In this document: piece by piece, positions 10,900 through 23,388 of the stretch | Position numbering within the stretch: position 1 is the first letter of the stretch | Layout of the letters: the number at the start of each line of letters is the position of its first letter | DNA from: Epiperipatus broadwayi | Lineage: Eukaryota > Onychophora > Udeonychophora > Euonychophora > Peripatidae | NCBI GenBank assembly: GCA_028023455.1 | Contig: JAQFVV010000158.1 | Location: 2,304,661 to 2,368,660 of the forward strand | DNA length: 64,000 bases | Direction: 5' to 3' | Notes under the pieces: generated by a model | Databases searched by the model: none | What the model was told of the DNA's origin: nothing | Seen by the model: the letters and a program-made list of their open reading frames with translations, nothing else | Program-made: the position numbers and the translations under genes

Positions 10900-12600
10900 C
10901 AGCAAATTGTGGTTTTGTATTTTCAAATTAGCAATTGTTAGTTTCAACTTATGACAACATGAAAACCATATACACTATGTATGCGCACTTTGCATCTTTC
11001 AATTCAGCAGCCATTTCTCATTCATAAAAAATTATTTTATGATGATTTTTCCAAATAGACTTTCCTTCCATTTTTGTTATTCTTACAATTTTCCTAATTT
11101 TTGTTAGTGATTTCTTAGAATTAATAGTAATTATAATGTTTAAAAAATGAAAAGAATTAACAACCATCTTGGCTAATAAATGTAGATTGTCTTTATTGCA
11201 TGATCTTTTTCAGATAGATCAGAATGAGTTTTTATGGTTGAACATTATTACCAAAGTTTTCAATCACTCATAAGTATTTTATTTTCAATTATTATTTTAT
11301 AAAAAAAATAAATTAAAAAAATCATTTGTGATATTCTTTTCATATATTTTCTTATTTAAATTTCAATGATAATAAAAAAATACCAAACATTACAAGTAAA
11401 AATTGCAATAAAATTTAGGCTAATTATATATGTGTGTGTGACCATGATTATATGTACTGACATTACCACTACAATGTAAACTTTAGAAATGTATATCAGA
11501 TACACAGAGAAGTGATAGTTGATAAAACTATTATGAAGTTTAACATGGAATAATATGATCATTCAAAACCCATAGCCATTATGAACTGGGTTAAAATTAT
11601 AGATCTGTGCAGATAGTCATTATGGTCATGTGTGCCATATGGAGTTTTTTATGAGTAAAAATACAACTTAACTGAAGCTATGCTCTTAATAGTTTCAGAA
11701 TATTCAAAAATAAAGTACTATCTAGCCAGCTTAAAAAAAAGGCATGGGGTTTTTTTTTTTTGATTATAGTGATTACTAAACACACAGCAAGAGTTCAGAG
11801 ACATTATTACTTTTCAACAGAAATTGAGATAAAGAATGCACCTCTTCAAATTTTACCTCTCTTAGTTTTATTCAGGAGTGTTAACTGATATCCAGTTCCT
11901 GCAACATTTTCATGTGTTGTTTCCTTTGACTTTATGATCAGATGAGGAATCATGAAGAGTTCTAATGGGTAAGTTACAGCAATATTTTATTTATATGTTT
12001 ATTTTTTTATTGCATAAACTACAATAACATTTAATTACTTATAAACAATCATTTTACAGTAATCACTTGATTTTATATTTTAGAAGGATTCCATCTAACA
12101 GTAAAACCTTTTTCATTAGGTGAATAGTAAGATAGATAATAAAAATAGCATTATTATTAATATGTATTCTATATTGTACTAAATCTACACTTTTATTTTT
12201 TCTGTTTAGCTTCACAGGTATTGTATCTGAGCTATTTACAACCTAAAGATTATATTAGACTTGTTCTTCTCTATTACTTTCTCTTCATTGATTATACAGA
12301 CACCTACAAAGAACGAATAGCTAAGGGATTTTAGAAGAAAAAAGAAAAATATCAATGTCTTTATTTTTTGCTGTTTTGAAATGATGGATTGTCTTAGGTA
12401 AATAATATTGTATACTATTTTATTGGAAATTTTGTAAGAAATGTAATGAGTCTGTTAATAAAAACATAACTTTAAAATTTACATGTTAGAATTTAGTATT
12501 TATGAAGAAATATAAAGTAATAATATCTATATTTTTTAGCCTTATTATACAATCCTTAGTACATTTCTTTTCTGGTAACATATAACCAATTGACTTTTAC
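10900..12600. other. AT-rich intron sequence without recognisable features
   Basis: The stretch holds homopolymer runs (for example T at 11750-11761) and scattered AT-rich sequence. Open frames of under 70 codons occur but show no domain. No tRNA, terminal repeats or splice-flanked exon was found. Confidence 0.5.
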
Positions 12601-12616
12601 ATAATACCAAATAAAG

Positions 12617-13771
12617 TTCCCAAAAAACCCAATATGGCTGCCAAGAAATATAAAGGTTAAACATAACTCAATGTATAAAGGAGTAAATCACTCTCTCCCA
12701 GACTGTGAAATTAAAAGTATTTTAAAACAAGATGATAAAAGAGACTTTATATCCAGTCTTATATAATTGATTATTAGTTTAATAACTATTAAATGCCATC
12801 CCACTGGTGAACTGATGACAAAGGCATGCTTATAAACACAGAGCTCCAGGAGTAAGTGGATTAATTCTATTCTTGATTATTTGTTCAATATTTGGAATGC
12901 TTTTAATTTGATAGCCTTAGGGAGAATGATTTGCTCCCATTACAATTATTATTACTAACATTTTTTTGTGTATGTAATCAGAACATTTTGTTATTTCATT
13001 TTTTAATTTAAGTTCTACATAAAAGACAACCAATTATGGAAGGCAAGAAAGTTATTTTCTAAAAAAATAAATATTAGATTATGAAAAAAATTATCTTCAA
13101 ATATTTAATAACATTAATATATAAATAAAAAATTCAAATGTATGTTACCAACTGCATTTGATCAATTTATATACAATTGATAAACAATAGTTTGAGATTG
13201 TTGATTGTTATTGATATTTTATAAATTGGTCAAATGCAGTTGTTAATTACATTTGCATTTTCAAATTATATGTTCATGTTATTAAATATTTGAAAAGAAT
13301 TTTTTTCATAATCTAATATTTTTATAGGCAAGAACTTCCCTTGCTTCTATAACTGGATATCTTTTATGTAGAACTTAAATTAAAAATGAAATAACAAAAT
13401 GTTCTGATTTCTCACACAAAAAAATATTAGTAATAATAAAGAACAAATCATTCTCCCTAAAGCTATTAAATGAAAAGCATTCCAAATGTTAAACAAAAAA
13501 ATCAAGAATAGAATGGATCCATTATTCTTGAAGCACTGATGTTTATAAGCATGCCTTTGTCACCAATTCACCAGCTAGAATATGGCATTAAATAGTTACT
13601 AAACTAATGATCAATTATATAAGACTGGATACAGAATCTCTTTTATCACCTAGTTTTAGAATGCTTTTAATTTCACAGTCTAAGAAATGATTTACTCCTT
13701 TTATTTACATGTATATGCACTGAGTTATGTTTAATGTTTACACTTCTTGGTAGCCATATTGAATTTTTGGG

Positions 13772-13772
<1 letters not shown>
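12617..13772. repeat. 1.16-kb near-perfect palindrome (long fold-back element)
   Basis: The left arm starts TCCCAAAAAACCCAATATGG near 12618 and the right arm ends with its reverse complement near 13772. The arms are about 570 bp each, with a centre of roughly a dozen bases near 13188-13200. Matching internal landmarks include CAAAGGCATGCTTATAAAC (left) against GTTTATAAGCATGCCTTTG (right), and TCAGAACATTTTGTTATTTC in both. Substitutions and small indels are scattered, so it is old but still strongly self-complementary. It has no coding frame, so it is probably a non-autonomous fold-back DNA transposon. The right end abuts a long (AT)n tract, so a target duplication is not visible. Confidence 0.85.

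Positions 13773-13858
<86 letters not shown>
13773..13858. repeat. (AT)n-(AG)n compound microsatellite
   Basis: About 28 AT dinucleotides (13773-13829) run directly into about 15 AG dinucleotides (to 13858). It lies at the right edge of the long palindrome. Confidence 0.95.
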
Positions 13859-13863
<5 letters not shown>

Positions 13864-15972
13864 AAGAACCAATTTCATTTATAAAACAATCGATAAACTT
13901 TATTTTTATAATAATACAGATTAAAAAATAATTTCAAATTTATTTTTCAGAAAGTTAAGATTAGTTGTTCAAGACAATTCAATTTATTATAAAACAACTT
14001 CTGAATTCAATAAAATATACAAAAAATTGTAATTATTAATATTGTACTTATCCTAAAGATTTCTATCAATTCATTTTTAAAATGTCTGTACTTGAATTCT
14101 CTACAATTTCTTAATTTTTAATAAAAAAAGTTTTCACAAAAACAAATTAACCCTTACAAAAGCTGAAATTTTTTTTTGTTTCACCATATGAAAGTTTTTG
14201 AAAATGCTCAACCTTTCACTTCTGTATAAAATCTTTATTTTATACTAAAACTCAAAAAAATGGATTTGATTTCTTTTTAATTTTATTTTGTAAATGAATA
14301 TTTTTAAAATATCACATTTGTCCTTTTAAATATTTAAAAACTGATTTGTATATAAATGCAATGTAAGTAAACATCATCAATAATGTAGTTTAAAAAGTTT
14401 TCAGAAAATGAACACTTTTTTTATTTTAAGTTTTTTTTTAAAAATATTATCAAAAAAATGTGTATTTATAATAAATCTATCAAATTTTGTTTTAAAATCT
14501 GATATTTGTTTTATAATTTTTCAATATTTGAAAAGATTGTTTCACCATGCCAATTCTGACATTAATGACATTATACACAGTATGATTTTCTTTCTTTATA
14601 TTAATCAGATCTATTAACTTCATTTTTTAAAAATAAAATATAAATGAATAAATTGAAAATATACATTTGTATTCTTTTTATTTTAAATAATTACTAACCA
14701 ATTAGTATGTAAAAATAATCAAAAATATTTTATAAACAAGCAACAAAAAAATCATACTTTTTTTATTCCAAAAACTATGCATGAAAAGTAGGCCAGAAGG
14801 AAGTGAATGCTTTCTAGATGCTTTTCTGTTATAAACAATAGATAAAGATCTTAGACCTTAGCTGACTGAGCTTAGTTAGATGTTAGTTGACTATCTATAA
14901 GATATTGCATTTTCAACATTTCACAAAAAACTCTATGCTAATATCATTTATGATAACATTAAAATAGCATTGTAAAGGAATGGAACTATAATATATTTTT
15001 GGAAAAAACAAGACACATTTTGTAATGTATCTGAAAATTATCAAGTTAAAAAAATCTATAAGTCATAAAAGCTACATTGACAATATTTTAAAGAAAAATG
15101 AATTATTTACAAGAAGACATATTATATGCACGAATGGTAAATAATAATAATGTTCACTGGATGACAAATTTGCTTCATTTAGATTTCTGAAAATTGGCAT
15201 AATGTGGAAGAGATGAGAATTTTAATTAGGTTCAACCTACAAGATTGACAGCCAAAAAAATCAATAACCAAAAGACAGAATAAGTAAAAAAATAATCAAA
15301 AAGCAATTGGACCAAAATGTGAAATAACTGAAGATCATGTAATAGACAAAATTAAAAAGAAACTTATCAAAATTATTATAAAACAATATTTCCAAATCAA
15401 AAAATATTAATTAAATACTAATTTTAACATTTCATTTTTAATTTTACAATTTTTTCCCCTTAAAAATATAAATTTGTCAAAGATCAATTTATTTAACAAA
15501 AGATGTAATATTGCCATAATGAAAGTAGACCATTTTACAGTGATGAAAATAATGTATACATTACTAATAATTTAATAATAAAATGAAGAAAATGAACAAT
15601 GACTGTTTATGATATGCTAAGGAGACATTTATAGCAAGTGGATGCCTTATTGAATTTTTGAAAAATCAGAATATGAAAATTGACAACAGTTTAAAATATG
15701 AGATAGAAATTTGATTAAATCAAAGGTAGGTGATTAAAAAAATGTAAATACCTACATAATATATATCTCAAGCTTTAGAACAATTTTTTTAAATTTAGAA
15801 ACAATGCAATTTTCAAATGTGATATTTTCTGAATGCACTCTCATTCGATAATATAGTTTTAGATTAAGCTATAAAATATTTTATAGATATTTATTTTGAT
15901 TTTTTTTTGTTAAATTCTTTTTTATTTTAGCTTGAACCCTCAAACAAAAGTCCTTGTTTTATTATTTATTTC
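13859..15972. other. AT-rich intron sequence without recognisable features
   Basis: Very AT-rich, with an open frame of 69 codons at 14408-14617 made almost wholly of Phe/Ile/Leu/Lys codons, as expected from composition alone. A GC-richer patch at 14790-14900 (CTTAGACCTTAGCTGACTGA) has no motif I recognise. Confidence 0.5.
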
Positions 15973-16280
15973 ATTTTATTACTTATTTCTGTTTATTATT
16001 ATTACTTTATTTCCAAACTTGATATTTTACTTGTTAAAACTAGTTTAATTTTTTGAATTTATGCTTTTAATGAAATTTGTAAAAAAAAAACAAAAAAACA
16101 AATACGATATAAAATTGAGATTTATTTAATTTTATTACTTATTTTTGTTTATTATTACTTTATTTCCAAACTTGATATTTTACTTTTTAAAACTAGATTA
16201 TTTTTTTGAATTTATGCTTTTAATGAAATATATAAAAAAACAACCACCCCAAAACAAATACAATATAAAACAGATTTTTT
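15973..16280 (+). repeat. Tandem duplication of about 155 bp, two units
   Basis: Units at about 15973-16127 and 16128-16280 share TTATTTCCAAACTTGATATT, then a GAATTTATGCTTTTAATGAA block and an A-rich end with ACAAATACRATATAAAA. Divergence is modest. AT-rich and non-coding. Confidence 0.8.
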
Positions 16281-17220
16281 ATTATTATTAAAAAAATACA
16301 AATAAAGAAAAAACAGTAATTAAACTAGGATTAAAAACTGTCATATTGTTGGTAGCAGATTAGATAATCATGATTGTACTTAAAACTGCTGATTGTTTTA
16401 TGCTTTTATTAAACAATAGAAAAATGTTAATTAGAAATCACTATTTTTTAAAATCAGTGATGGACATAATAAAGAATTGTAGACAAAACTATAGTGGAAC
16501 AAATCAGTTCAGAAATCAGCACATATGTGATTACTAAATTTAAAACAATCCATTGCAAGCTTCACAAGTATGACATTTATGCCCTTTAAAAGAACTGATG
16601 TGAAATTGTGACAAAAGTATGATGATTTCACAATAATACTAACTGGGCAATGGATTATGGAAGTAAATCATATGGAAAGCAAATTGCCATTTACAGTTTC
16701 TACAATAAATGCAATAATTTATATCTAGCAATCATCAAATGAATCTTATCTATTAATATCTTCCCAACACTGAAAAAAAAAGATTTGAGTGACCACAACA
16801 TGGAATTCTCTATTTGATTATATGGACAGACCATGTTCATTTCATCTAGACAAAAATGCTCTAATTAATATCCTTAACGATATGATTCTAATTTAAATAC
16901 CACTAAGTCTTTGTGAACCAACTCAGATGGAACACAGATACTGACATTCTCCTACTGGCATCTCAGAAATTTTTTCTCTACAAGAATGACTTAATATTCT
17001 TTTAGATATTATTCAAATTACATGTAATTTCCATTCAATATAAAATAATAACAATTTTAAAAACACATGACAGGTTAACATCATACTAAGAAATGTTTCA
17101 ATTATTATGTCACTACCTGAGTATTTTTCTCTGCTTTAAAAACATTCACCTAAAACAAAACTAATGATCTATATAATAATCTTTTATTATACAGTATTCA
17201 GTTCCACACATTATCTACAA
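16281..17220. other. AT-rich intron sequence; possible old coding relic at 16540-16760
   Basis: Mostly unstructured. On the minus strand, 16760-16540 can be read with frameshifts to give two Cys-x2-Cys clusters (YCRNCKWQF and CHTCEACNGLF) faintly like C2H2 zinc fingers, but spacing to His residues is poor. I do not call a gene. Confidence 0.35.
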
Positions 17221-17224
17221 TCTA

Positions 17225-17340
17225 TAAATATTTGAATGGTTTATTGTTTGGCAGTTCATAAGAAGTTTGACAACTGGAAATAATACACAAATGGACATAA
17301 TCCATGGACTTTGAACACCTTAGTCTGCCATTCTAAGCCA
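17225..17340 (-). mobile_element. Short interspersed repeat, family B
   Basis: Read on the minus strand it begins GGCTTAGAATGGCAGAC, has a possible box B (GTTCAAAGTCC), and ends AACAATAAACCATTCAAATA. It aligns over its length with 58411-58520 (minus), which shares the CAAGGTCCATGGAT and CTAACTTCTTCTGTA-type segments. A tRNA-derived SINE is plausible, but box A is not clear. Two copies are seen in the window. Confidence 0.5.
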
Positions 17341-18759
17341 AGAAATACTACTTAATGCAATTTAATAATATATATATATTTTCTGAAGCAAATTATAATA
17401 AACAAACATTTGTCTCAACAGAAAGAAAATATCAGGAATGGGAATTAACTTTTAAGTACTGTGCCAGTTAACATATGATTTAATTGTTTCATATAACTTG
17501 AGCAAATAATCGTTTTATGAATCACAAAAAAAAAAAAAAGGTAAAATCCAACGTCTATTATTTTTTTTAAAAAATGTTTAAATTAAAAAACTGACATAGA
17601 AAAAAAAAAAAACGCTTGATGAAAACGACTGTTTACATAAGCAGTAAGAAGCTATTTAATTATCTTTGCTAATTATTACTACGTTTTAATTAAAAAAATG
17701 AAATGGAGATAAACAGACTTTACTATTTAAATCAACCACCATAATTTATCATCATCATGATCCAGACGATTAGCAGATCTTTCATGAATTCCCACACGAT
17801 GCTGAGTTATAAAATGGTGCCAGATATAAAAAGTTATTAAAAATATTAAAACAAAAATTTGATTAAAAGCTACTTTCAGTGTAATTTAATTAATAGTTTT
17901 ACCAGTAGATAATAGAAGACATGAGTTAATTAAATGAAATATTAAAGTACATCCATATTAAAAGTCGAATATATATACATAAATTGTTAAAGTGGATTAT
18001 TTTGACAATCATAATCAATGACACTTCTTTAAAGGTTTCACTACTCACATTGACTCAAATATAGGAATAAAGTTGTTTATATTTTAATTTTTGATATTTA
18101 TGCACAAGCAGAACGAAGCGTGAGTATTAGATTAAAGAATCCTCTTAACAGATCTGCACTAAGTTGCACAAACAATAACTTGGGCCAACAACTCAAATGA
18201 TGATAGGATTAACCTGCCAACCTGGCTGTTTTATTTCTAAGCTTTTTAGCTGGGATTAAGGTGTTTAAAAAAAATAGGAGATAAAAATATCACTTTCTTT
18301 TCCATTTCAATTTTTATTCTAGACACAAGTTTGCAGATAAGTTACTAAAAACTTTTTAAAAGCTTCTTTAGAGCTTTAGATAGTTTTTATTAGTAAAAAA
18401 TAAAATAGACCATGCGTATGTGTGCATATAAATAAATACTGCCCCCCCCCCCATTAAGGCATATTAAATACTACTTTAGTTATGATAACAAAAATTGCGA
18501 TTTTTGAATAAATTTTGCAATGCATATTGTTTGGAATATATACATTAAGTACATCTTATTTGACTGAATTTCGAACAAAAGAAAAATGCATTTAAAAGAT
18601 AAAACAGAGTATAAATTTTGATGGATAAATTTATTGTAGATATTATTATCAGTAATTATCATTAGACTACTATTTATAATTTTATAAAAATCATTTTGTA
18701 AAAGTTCATTATCATTTTCAATAATTATCGATCCATCTACACACACACACATTAACAAA
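17341..18759. other. AT-rich intron sequence, mostly featureless
   Basis: Poly-A runs at 17523-17538 and 17600-17612 and an 11-base C run at 18442-18452 are the only striking features. A 92-codon minus-strand frame at 18480-18758 is rich in Ile, Leu, Phe and Asn and shows no domain. Confidence 0.45.
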
Positions 18760-18930
18760 TTTCCTTATTTCATTCACCAATCTCATTTTATAGTGTGTTT
18801 CTAGATCTTTCACAATCTTTTGGGATTTAGTTTAAGTCTTCAACTATCGATCTATTATCATTTCTTCCAAGAATAGGTCCAGCCCAGTTTCATATGAATC
18901 TTCAACTTTTTTCAGAGATAGTGATAGAGG
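18760..18930 (+). repeat. Dispersed repeat, family C, partial copy
   Basis: The block CACAATCTTTTGGGATTTAG, then AAGTCTTCAACTATCGATC, then TATTATCATTTCTTCCAAG and GTCCAGCCCAG matches 45755-45860 (GCAATGTCTTGGGATCAAAC, AAGCTTCAACTGTTTAAC, TATTATCATCTCTTCTAGC, GTCCCAGCAG). This is an old dispersed family of unknown class. Confidence 0.5.
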
Positions 18931-19759
18931 TTTTTTCTCTTTATTATATTTATATATTGTTTTCATCTAATCAAAATATATTGTGATGTAACGATTAATT
19001 TATATCTGTTTAACAAATGTTTCAATTGCTAAAAATGCATTATAATATCTAATTTTGCAATATATATATAATCTGATCATTAATCAGAAAATATTTTTTT
19101 TACAACAATATCGAGTCCAGAAACAACAAATAAAATAGAGTACTAATAATGAGAAAACATTATTCCAGCAATAATCTAATTTATTCTAAGAATGAACTCT
19201 ATCTCAATGTAGTTAAACCAATCTTTTGTTTTGAACAGTGTAGATAAAAAGAAAGAGTACTGATTTAGTAAGCACTTTATACCATTTTGGACACCAGGGT
19301 GGCTGCAAAACCACTGCTAATACAACCAAGTGATAAAGCATTTTTGATAATATTACCAAAAGTAATGAATGATAAAATCTTCTAGATATTTCATCCAGTC
19401 TGTATCAGAAATTGCAATATTTATAAATATAAAAATTGGGACTTTTGTAGAAATAATCATAATCATGTGACCTTCCGCCCACCCAAATAACTCTTGAAAT
19501 CAAATATAAAACATATTAGTAATTAGAAAATGACAAAAACATTAACCTAATAAAAAATTAAAAACAATATTTAAGTATTTTACTTTTAATATATGGCATA
19601 TCAAAAAATAATATTTAGCAAATGTTAGTAGTAAGAAAATGACCAAAAACATTAGCTTAATCACATATCCACATTATCGAAAGTAGCAAATATTAAAATC
19701 AAAACACTATGGATATTATGCTAAAGGGAAAAATAAAAATTTTAAAAATATTTAGTGTT
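18931..19759. other. AT-rich intron sequence without recognisable features
   Basis: No open frame, terminal repeat or RNA motif stands out. The last 200 bases are an early, more diverged unit of the tandem array that follows. Confidence 0.4.
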
Positions 19760-20080
19760 TAACAAAGTATTTTAATTTCACAATCAATAAGCACCCCATT
19801 AAAAATATTATCAAGTGTTCAATTATGCAAGAAATATTTAAATCCCAAAATACAATGGCAGAATGCAGCAAAAAGTGCATAACTATTGAATTCAATACGA
19901 AAAAAAAAAGAGTTAAAACAAAAGTATTTTTACATTACAATTAACGAGCATTAGATTTTAAATATCATCAAATGTTCAATTGTGAGAGATATATTAAAAT
20001 CTGAAGATAAACAGCAGAATATAGAAGAAAAAAAACTGTATAATCAACGAATTAAATTACAAAAAAAACAACAACAAATA
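19760..20080 (+). repeat. Degenerate tandem repeat, units of about 155 bp
   Basis: Two clear units, about 19765-19920 and 19921-20075, share an AAAGTATTTTWA block, then CAATYAAYRAGCA, AATATYATCAARTGTTCAAT and GCAGAATRYAG motifs. Weaker copies extend left to about 19540 and right to about 20270. AT-rich and non-coding. Confidence 0.6.
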
Positions 20081-21299
20081 GAAAGCATCATTTCTTAAAG
20101 GTTATCAAATATTCAATAAATATTAAAATTAATATTATACATGATTAACACAATTAAAACAAATAAAAAAATGATTAAACTAGCATTAAAACTTTTATGT
20201 AAAAAACATATATAATCAGTTTATCAAATATTAAAAAGAATGAACAAATATTAAAATTATATTTTCTGGTGATTTCTTGAAAATAAAAATAAATTTATAT
20301 TACCTCAGTGTGTGCAAGCAGAACTTGTACCCTACTTCTTCATATGATAAACAGAAAAAAGAAATAGCCCTTTAAAACATTAGGATCACCCTGCCATCAA
20401 GGGATCACATATGACCTATTATTTTTGGAGCAGAAAAAGATATCAGACAAAAAAATTAAAACAAACTTTAAAATGTTTATAATCTTAAAGTAATACAAAC
20501 ATTTGAATGAGTGAAATCCCTACATTAATTACATGGGAAATACTTAATGCTCATTATTTTTGATCAGTAAACAGATATATTATGTATAACTACCTGAGTG
20601 GGAGGGGGTGTAAAAAGACTGTTTTTACATCACAAGCAATGAAAAAATAAAAAAGTTTTATCCATCCAACAAAAAGTTATTTATTTATTTATTTTAAAAA
20701 TCTGGGTAGTTTCGGATTTTTCTTGCTATGACGAATTACGCTTAACATGTTTTTTGCCGGTAAGATTTCATCGAAGATTAGATAAATGATGTCATGGCAA
20801 CAAAGACACTGGCAAGACTAATTCATGGGAAAACTGATTTTTTGATCGTGGTGTCCCGTGAGATTTAAAAAGTCGAGAGACCTATGGGAAATTTTGTCAT
20901 TTCTGTCTTTTGCGGTTTTGATATCAACGTGAGCACTGATTTTTTTTTTTATCATATTGAGAATATTTTCATATATTTCATATCTAATATGGACATTATA
21001 TTACTAAACAGAGTGAATTTTTAACTGTCGATTGGATGATATTATAGTAATTTCCACCGCCGTTATTTGTAAGTAATTTTCATTTTGTTTCTTAATAATT
21101 AAATATAGTAGCTTTTAAGACATATATCGTCATTACAGATTATTTTTTAATTTGTAAATTTCATAATTTTATGTACTACCTTTTCGGTTATTTTTTATTT
21201 TGCTTCTTTTGGGTCATCTTCTTTCCATTTTTTCTTATAAATTATCCTTATTTTCATTAAAAAAAGACTACACTTTTAATTTCATAATTTTATGTAATA

Positions 21300-21800
21300 C
21301 GATTTAATTAGGACGTTTTATGTCCGCCATTTTCACTGTATGGCAGATTCGCACTATATCGGGAAAAGTGTTTTTTATTGTCTTTAATTTTAAAATTACA
21401 AATATTTTTTATAATTTTTTTTGCAATTATTTTGTATTCAATTTGAATTTATAATATTTTTAGTAAATTACTATTAATTTATGTATTTTTTTTTTGGCGC
21501 ATGTAATTATTTTGCTTTTTCCGAGGAACTACAAATATGGCGCCGTCCTGTTTTTTGTGTTACAAGATGGCTTTTTTTTTTTTACGTCCGCCATTTCCGC
21601 TGTATAATAGATTCACACTATATCGGAAAAAGTGTTTTTTTTTTGTCTTTAATTTTAAAATTATAAAAAAAATTTATAAATTTTTTGTCAATTATTTTGT
21701 AGTCAATTTGAATTTATAATAATTTTAGTAAATTACTATTAATTTATGTACTTTTTTGGCGCATGTAATTAATTTTTTTTTGCTGAGGAACGACAAGCTA
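21300..21800 (+). repeat. Tandem duplication of about 270 bp inside the 2.9-kb element
   Basis: Units near 21310-21570 and 21583-21800 share TATGTCCGCCATTTTCACTG / TACGTCCGCCATTTCCGCTG, CACTATATCGG, AAAAGTGTTTTTT, and TTTTTTGGCGCATGTAATTA. Each contains an unusual CpG-bearing motif (GTCCGCCATTT, TTGGCGCATG) in an otherwise T-rich context. The first also carries AAATATGGCGCCGTCC and CAAGATGGC. Confidence 0.8.
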
Positions 21801-22258
21801 AGTGAAAGCATATATATTTGATAGTACCTATTTAACATTTTTTGGTCTTTTAGAGAATTCTTTTTTTTTTTTTTTTTGTGCTAATTTTTGCAGTTTTGCT
21901 TTAAATCAATTTTTAAGTGAATGTCTTATATATATATATATTTTTGACAGTACCTATTTATCATTTTTTGGTCTTTTAGAGAAATTATTATTATTTTTTT
22001 TGCTAATTTTTGCAGTTTTGCTTTAAATCAATTTTTAAGTGAATCTGTTATATATATTTTTGACCACCTATTTAACATTTTTTGGTCCTTTTTTTTTTTT
22101 TTGCTAATTTTTGCAGTTTTGCTTTAAATCAATTTTTAAGTGAATCTCTTATATATATATTGACAGTGCCTATTTAATATTTTTTGGTTTTTTAGAGTAT
22201 TTTTTTTTGTGCTAATTTTTGCAGTTTTGCTTTAAATCAATTTTTAACTAAATGTCAT
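21801..22258 (+). repeat. Four-unit tandem array, about 90-130 bp per unit
   Basis: Each unit reads GAYAGTRCCTATTTAAYATTT then TTTGGTCYTTTAGAG, a T run, GCTAATTTTTGCAGTTTTGC, and TTTAAATCAATTTTTAA, followed by a short TATATA run. Unit length varies mainly through the T and TA runs. The array sits between the 270-bp duplication and the minisatellite. Confidence 0.85.
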
Positions 22259-22268
22259 ATATATATTT

Positions 22269-23322
22269 CTTGCTATTAGATGTCCTCTTTTGTATTATTC
22301 TTGCTCTTAGATGTCCTCTTTAGTATTATTATTGCTATGTCTACCGGATTTTTTGCTATTTTTACCATTTGGCCTCTTTCGCATTATTCTTGCTATTAGA
22401 TGTCCTCTTCATATTATTCTTGCTATTAGATGTCCTCTTTCATATTATTCTTGCTATTAGATGTCCTCTTTAGTATTATTCTTGCTCTTAGATGACCTCT
22501 TTCATATTATTCTTGCTCTTAGATGTCCTCTTTAGTATTATTCTTGCTATTAGATGTCCTCTTAGTATTATTATTGCTATTTTTACTGGTTGACCTCTTT
22601 CGTATTATTCTTGCTATTAGATGTCCTCTTTCATATTATTCTTGCTATTAGATGCCCTCTTTTGTATTATTTTTGCTATTAGATGTTCTCTTTAGTATTA
22701 TTATTGCTATTTTTACCGGTTGACCTCTTTCTTATTATTCTTGCTATTAGATGACCTCTTTAGTATTATTATTGCTATTTTTACCGGTTGACTTCTTTCG
22801 TATTATTCTTGCTATTAGATGTCCTCTTTTGTATTATTCTTGCTATTAGATGTCCTCTTTTGTATTATTCTTGCTATTAGATGTCCTCTTTCATATTATT
22901 CTTGCTCTTAGATGACCTCTTTAGTATTATTCTTGCTCTTAGATGTCCTCTTTAGTATTATTATTGCTATTTTTACCGGTTGACCTCTTTAGTATTATTC
23001 TTGCTATTAGATGTCCTCTTTCATATTATTCTTGCTATTAGATGACCTCTTTTGTATTATTCTTGCTCTTAGATGTCCTCTTTAGTATTATTCTTGCTAT
23101 TAGATGTCCTCTTTAGTATTATTATTGCTATTTTTACCGGTTGACCTCCTTCATATTATTCTTGCTATTACATGTCCTCTTTCATATTATTCTTGCTATT
23201 AGATGTCCTCTTTCGTATTATTCTTGCTATTAGATGTCCTCTTTCATATTATTCTTGCTATTAGATGTCCTCTTTCGTATTCTTGCCCTTAGATGTCCTC
23301 TTTAGTATTATTCTTGCTATGA
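22269..23322 (+). repeat. 31/37-bp minisatellite, about 33 units
   Basis: The basic 31-bp unit is TTGCTATTAGATGTCCTCTT followed by TMRTATTATTC, with variants at the TCA/TAG/TCG/TTG position and CTCTTAG against CTATTAG. About every 4-8 units a 37-bp variant (ATTGCTATTTTTACCGGTTG then ACCTC) interrupts, roughly six times, giving a loose higher-order pattern. The array is T-rich on the plus strand and has no spacers, so it is not a CRISPR-type array. It lies wholly inside the TIR element. Confidence 0.92.
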
Positions 23323-23388
23323 GATTATATATATATTTTTTCAGAAACAATAAACATGGCATCCGATTTCTACCAGATGGCTTGCTTC

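Noticed and set aside
13773-13858. Replication origin or matrix-attachment site from the (AT)n tract
   Set aside because: Simple dinucleotide repeats occur throughout; nothing specific supports such a role.
16540-16760. C2H2 zinc-finger pseudogene
   Set aside because: Two Cys-x2-Cys clusters appear only by combining frames, His spacing is wrong, and no linker such as TGEKP is seen. Too weak to call.
22269-23322. CRISPR-like array
   Set aside because: Units are contiguous with no unique spacers, the setting is a eukaryotic intron, and unit variation is that of a minisatellite.
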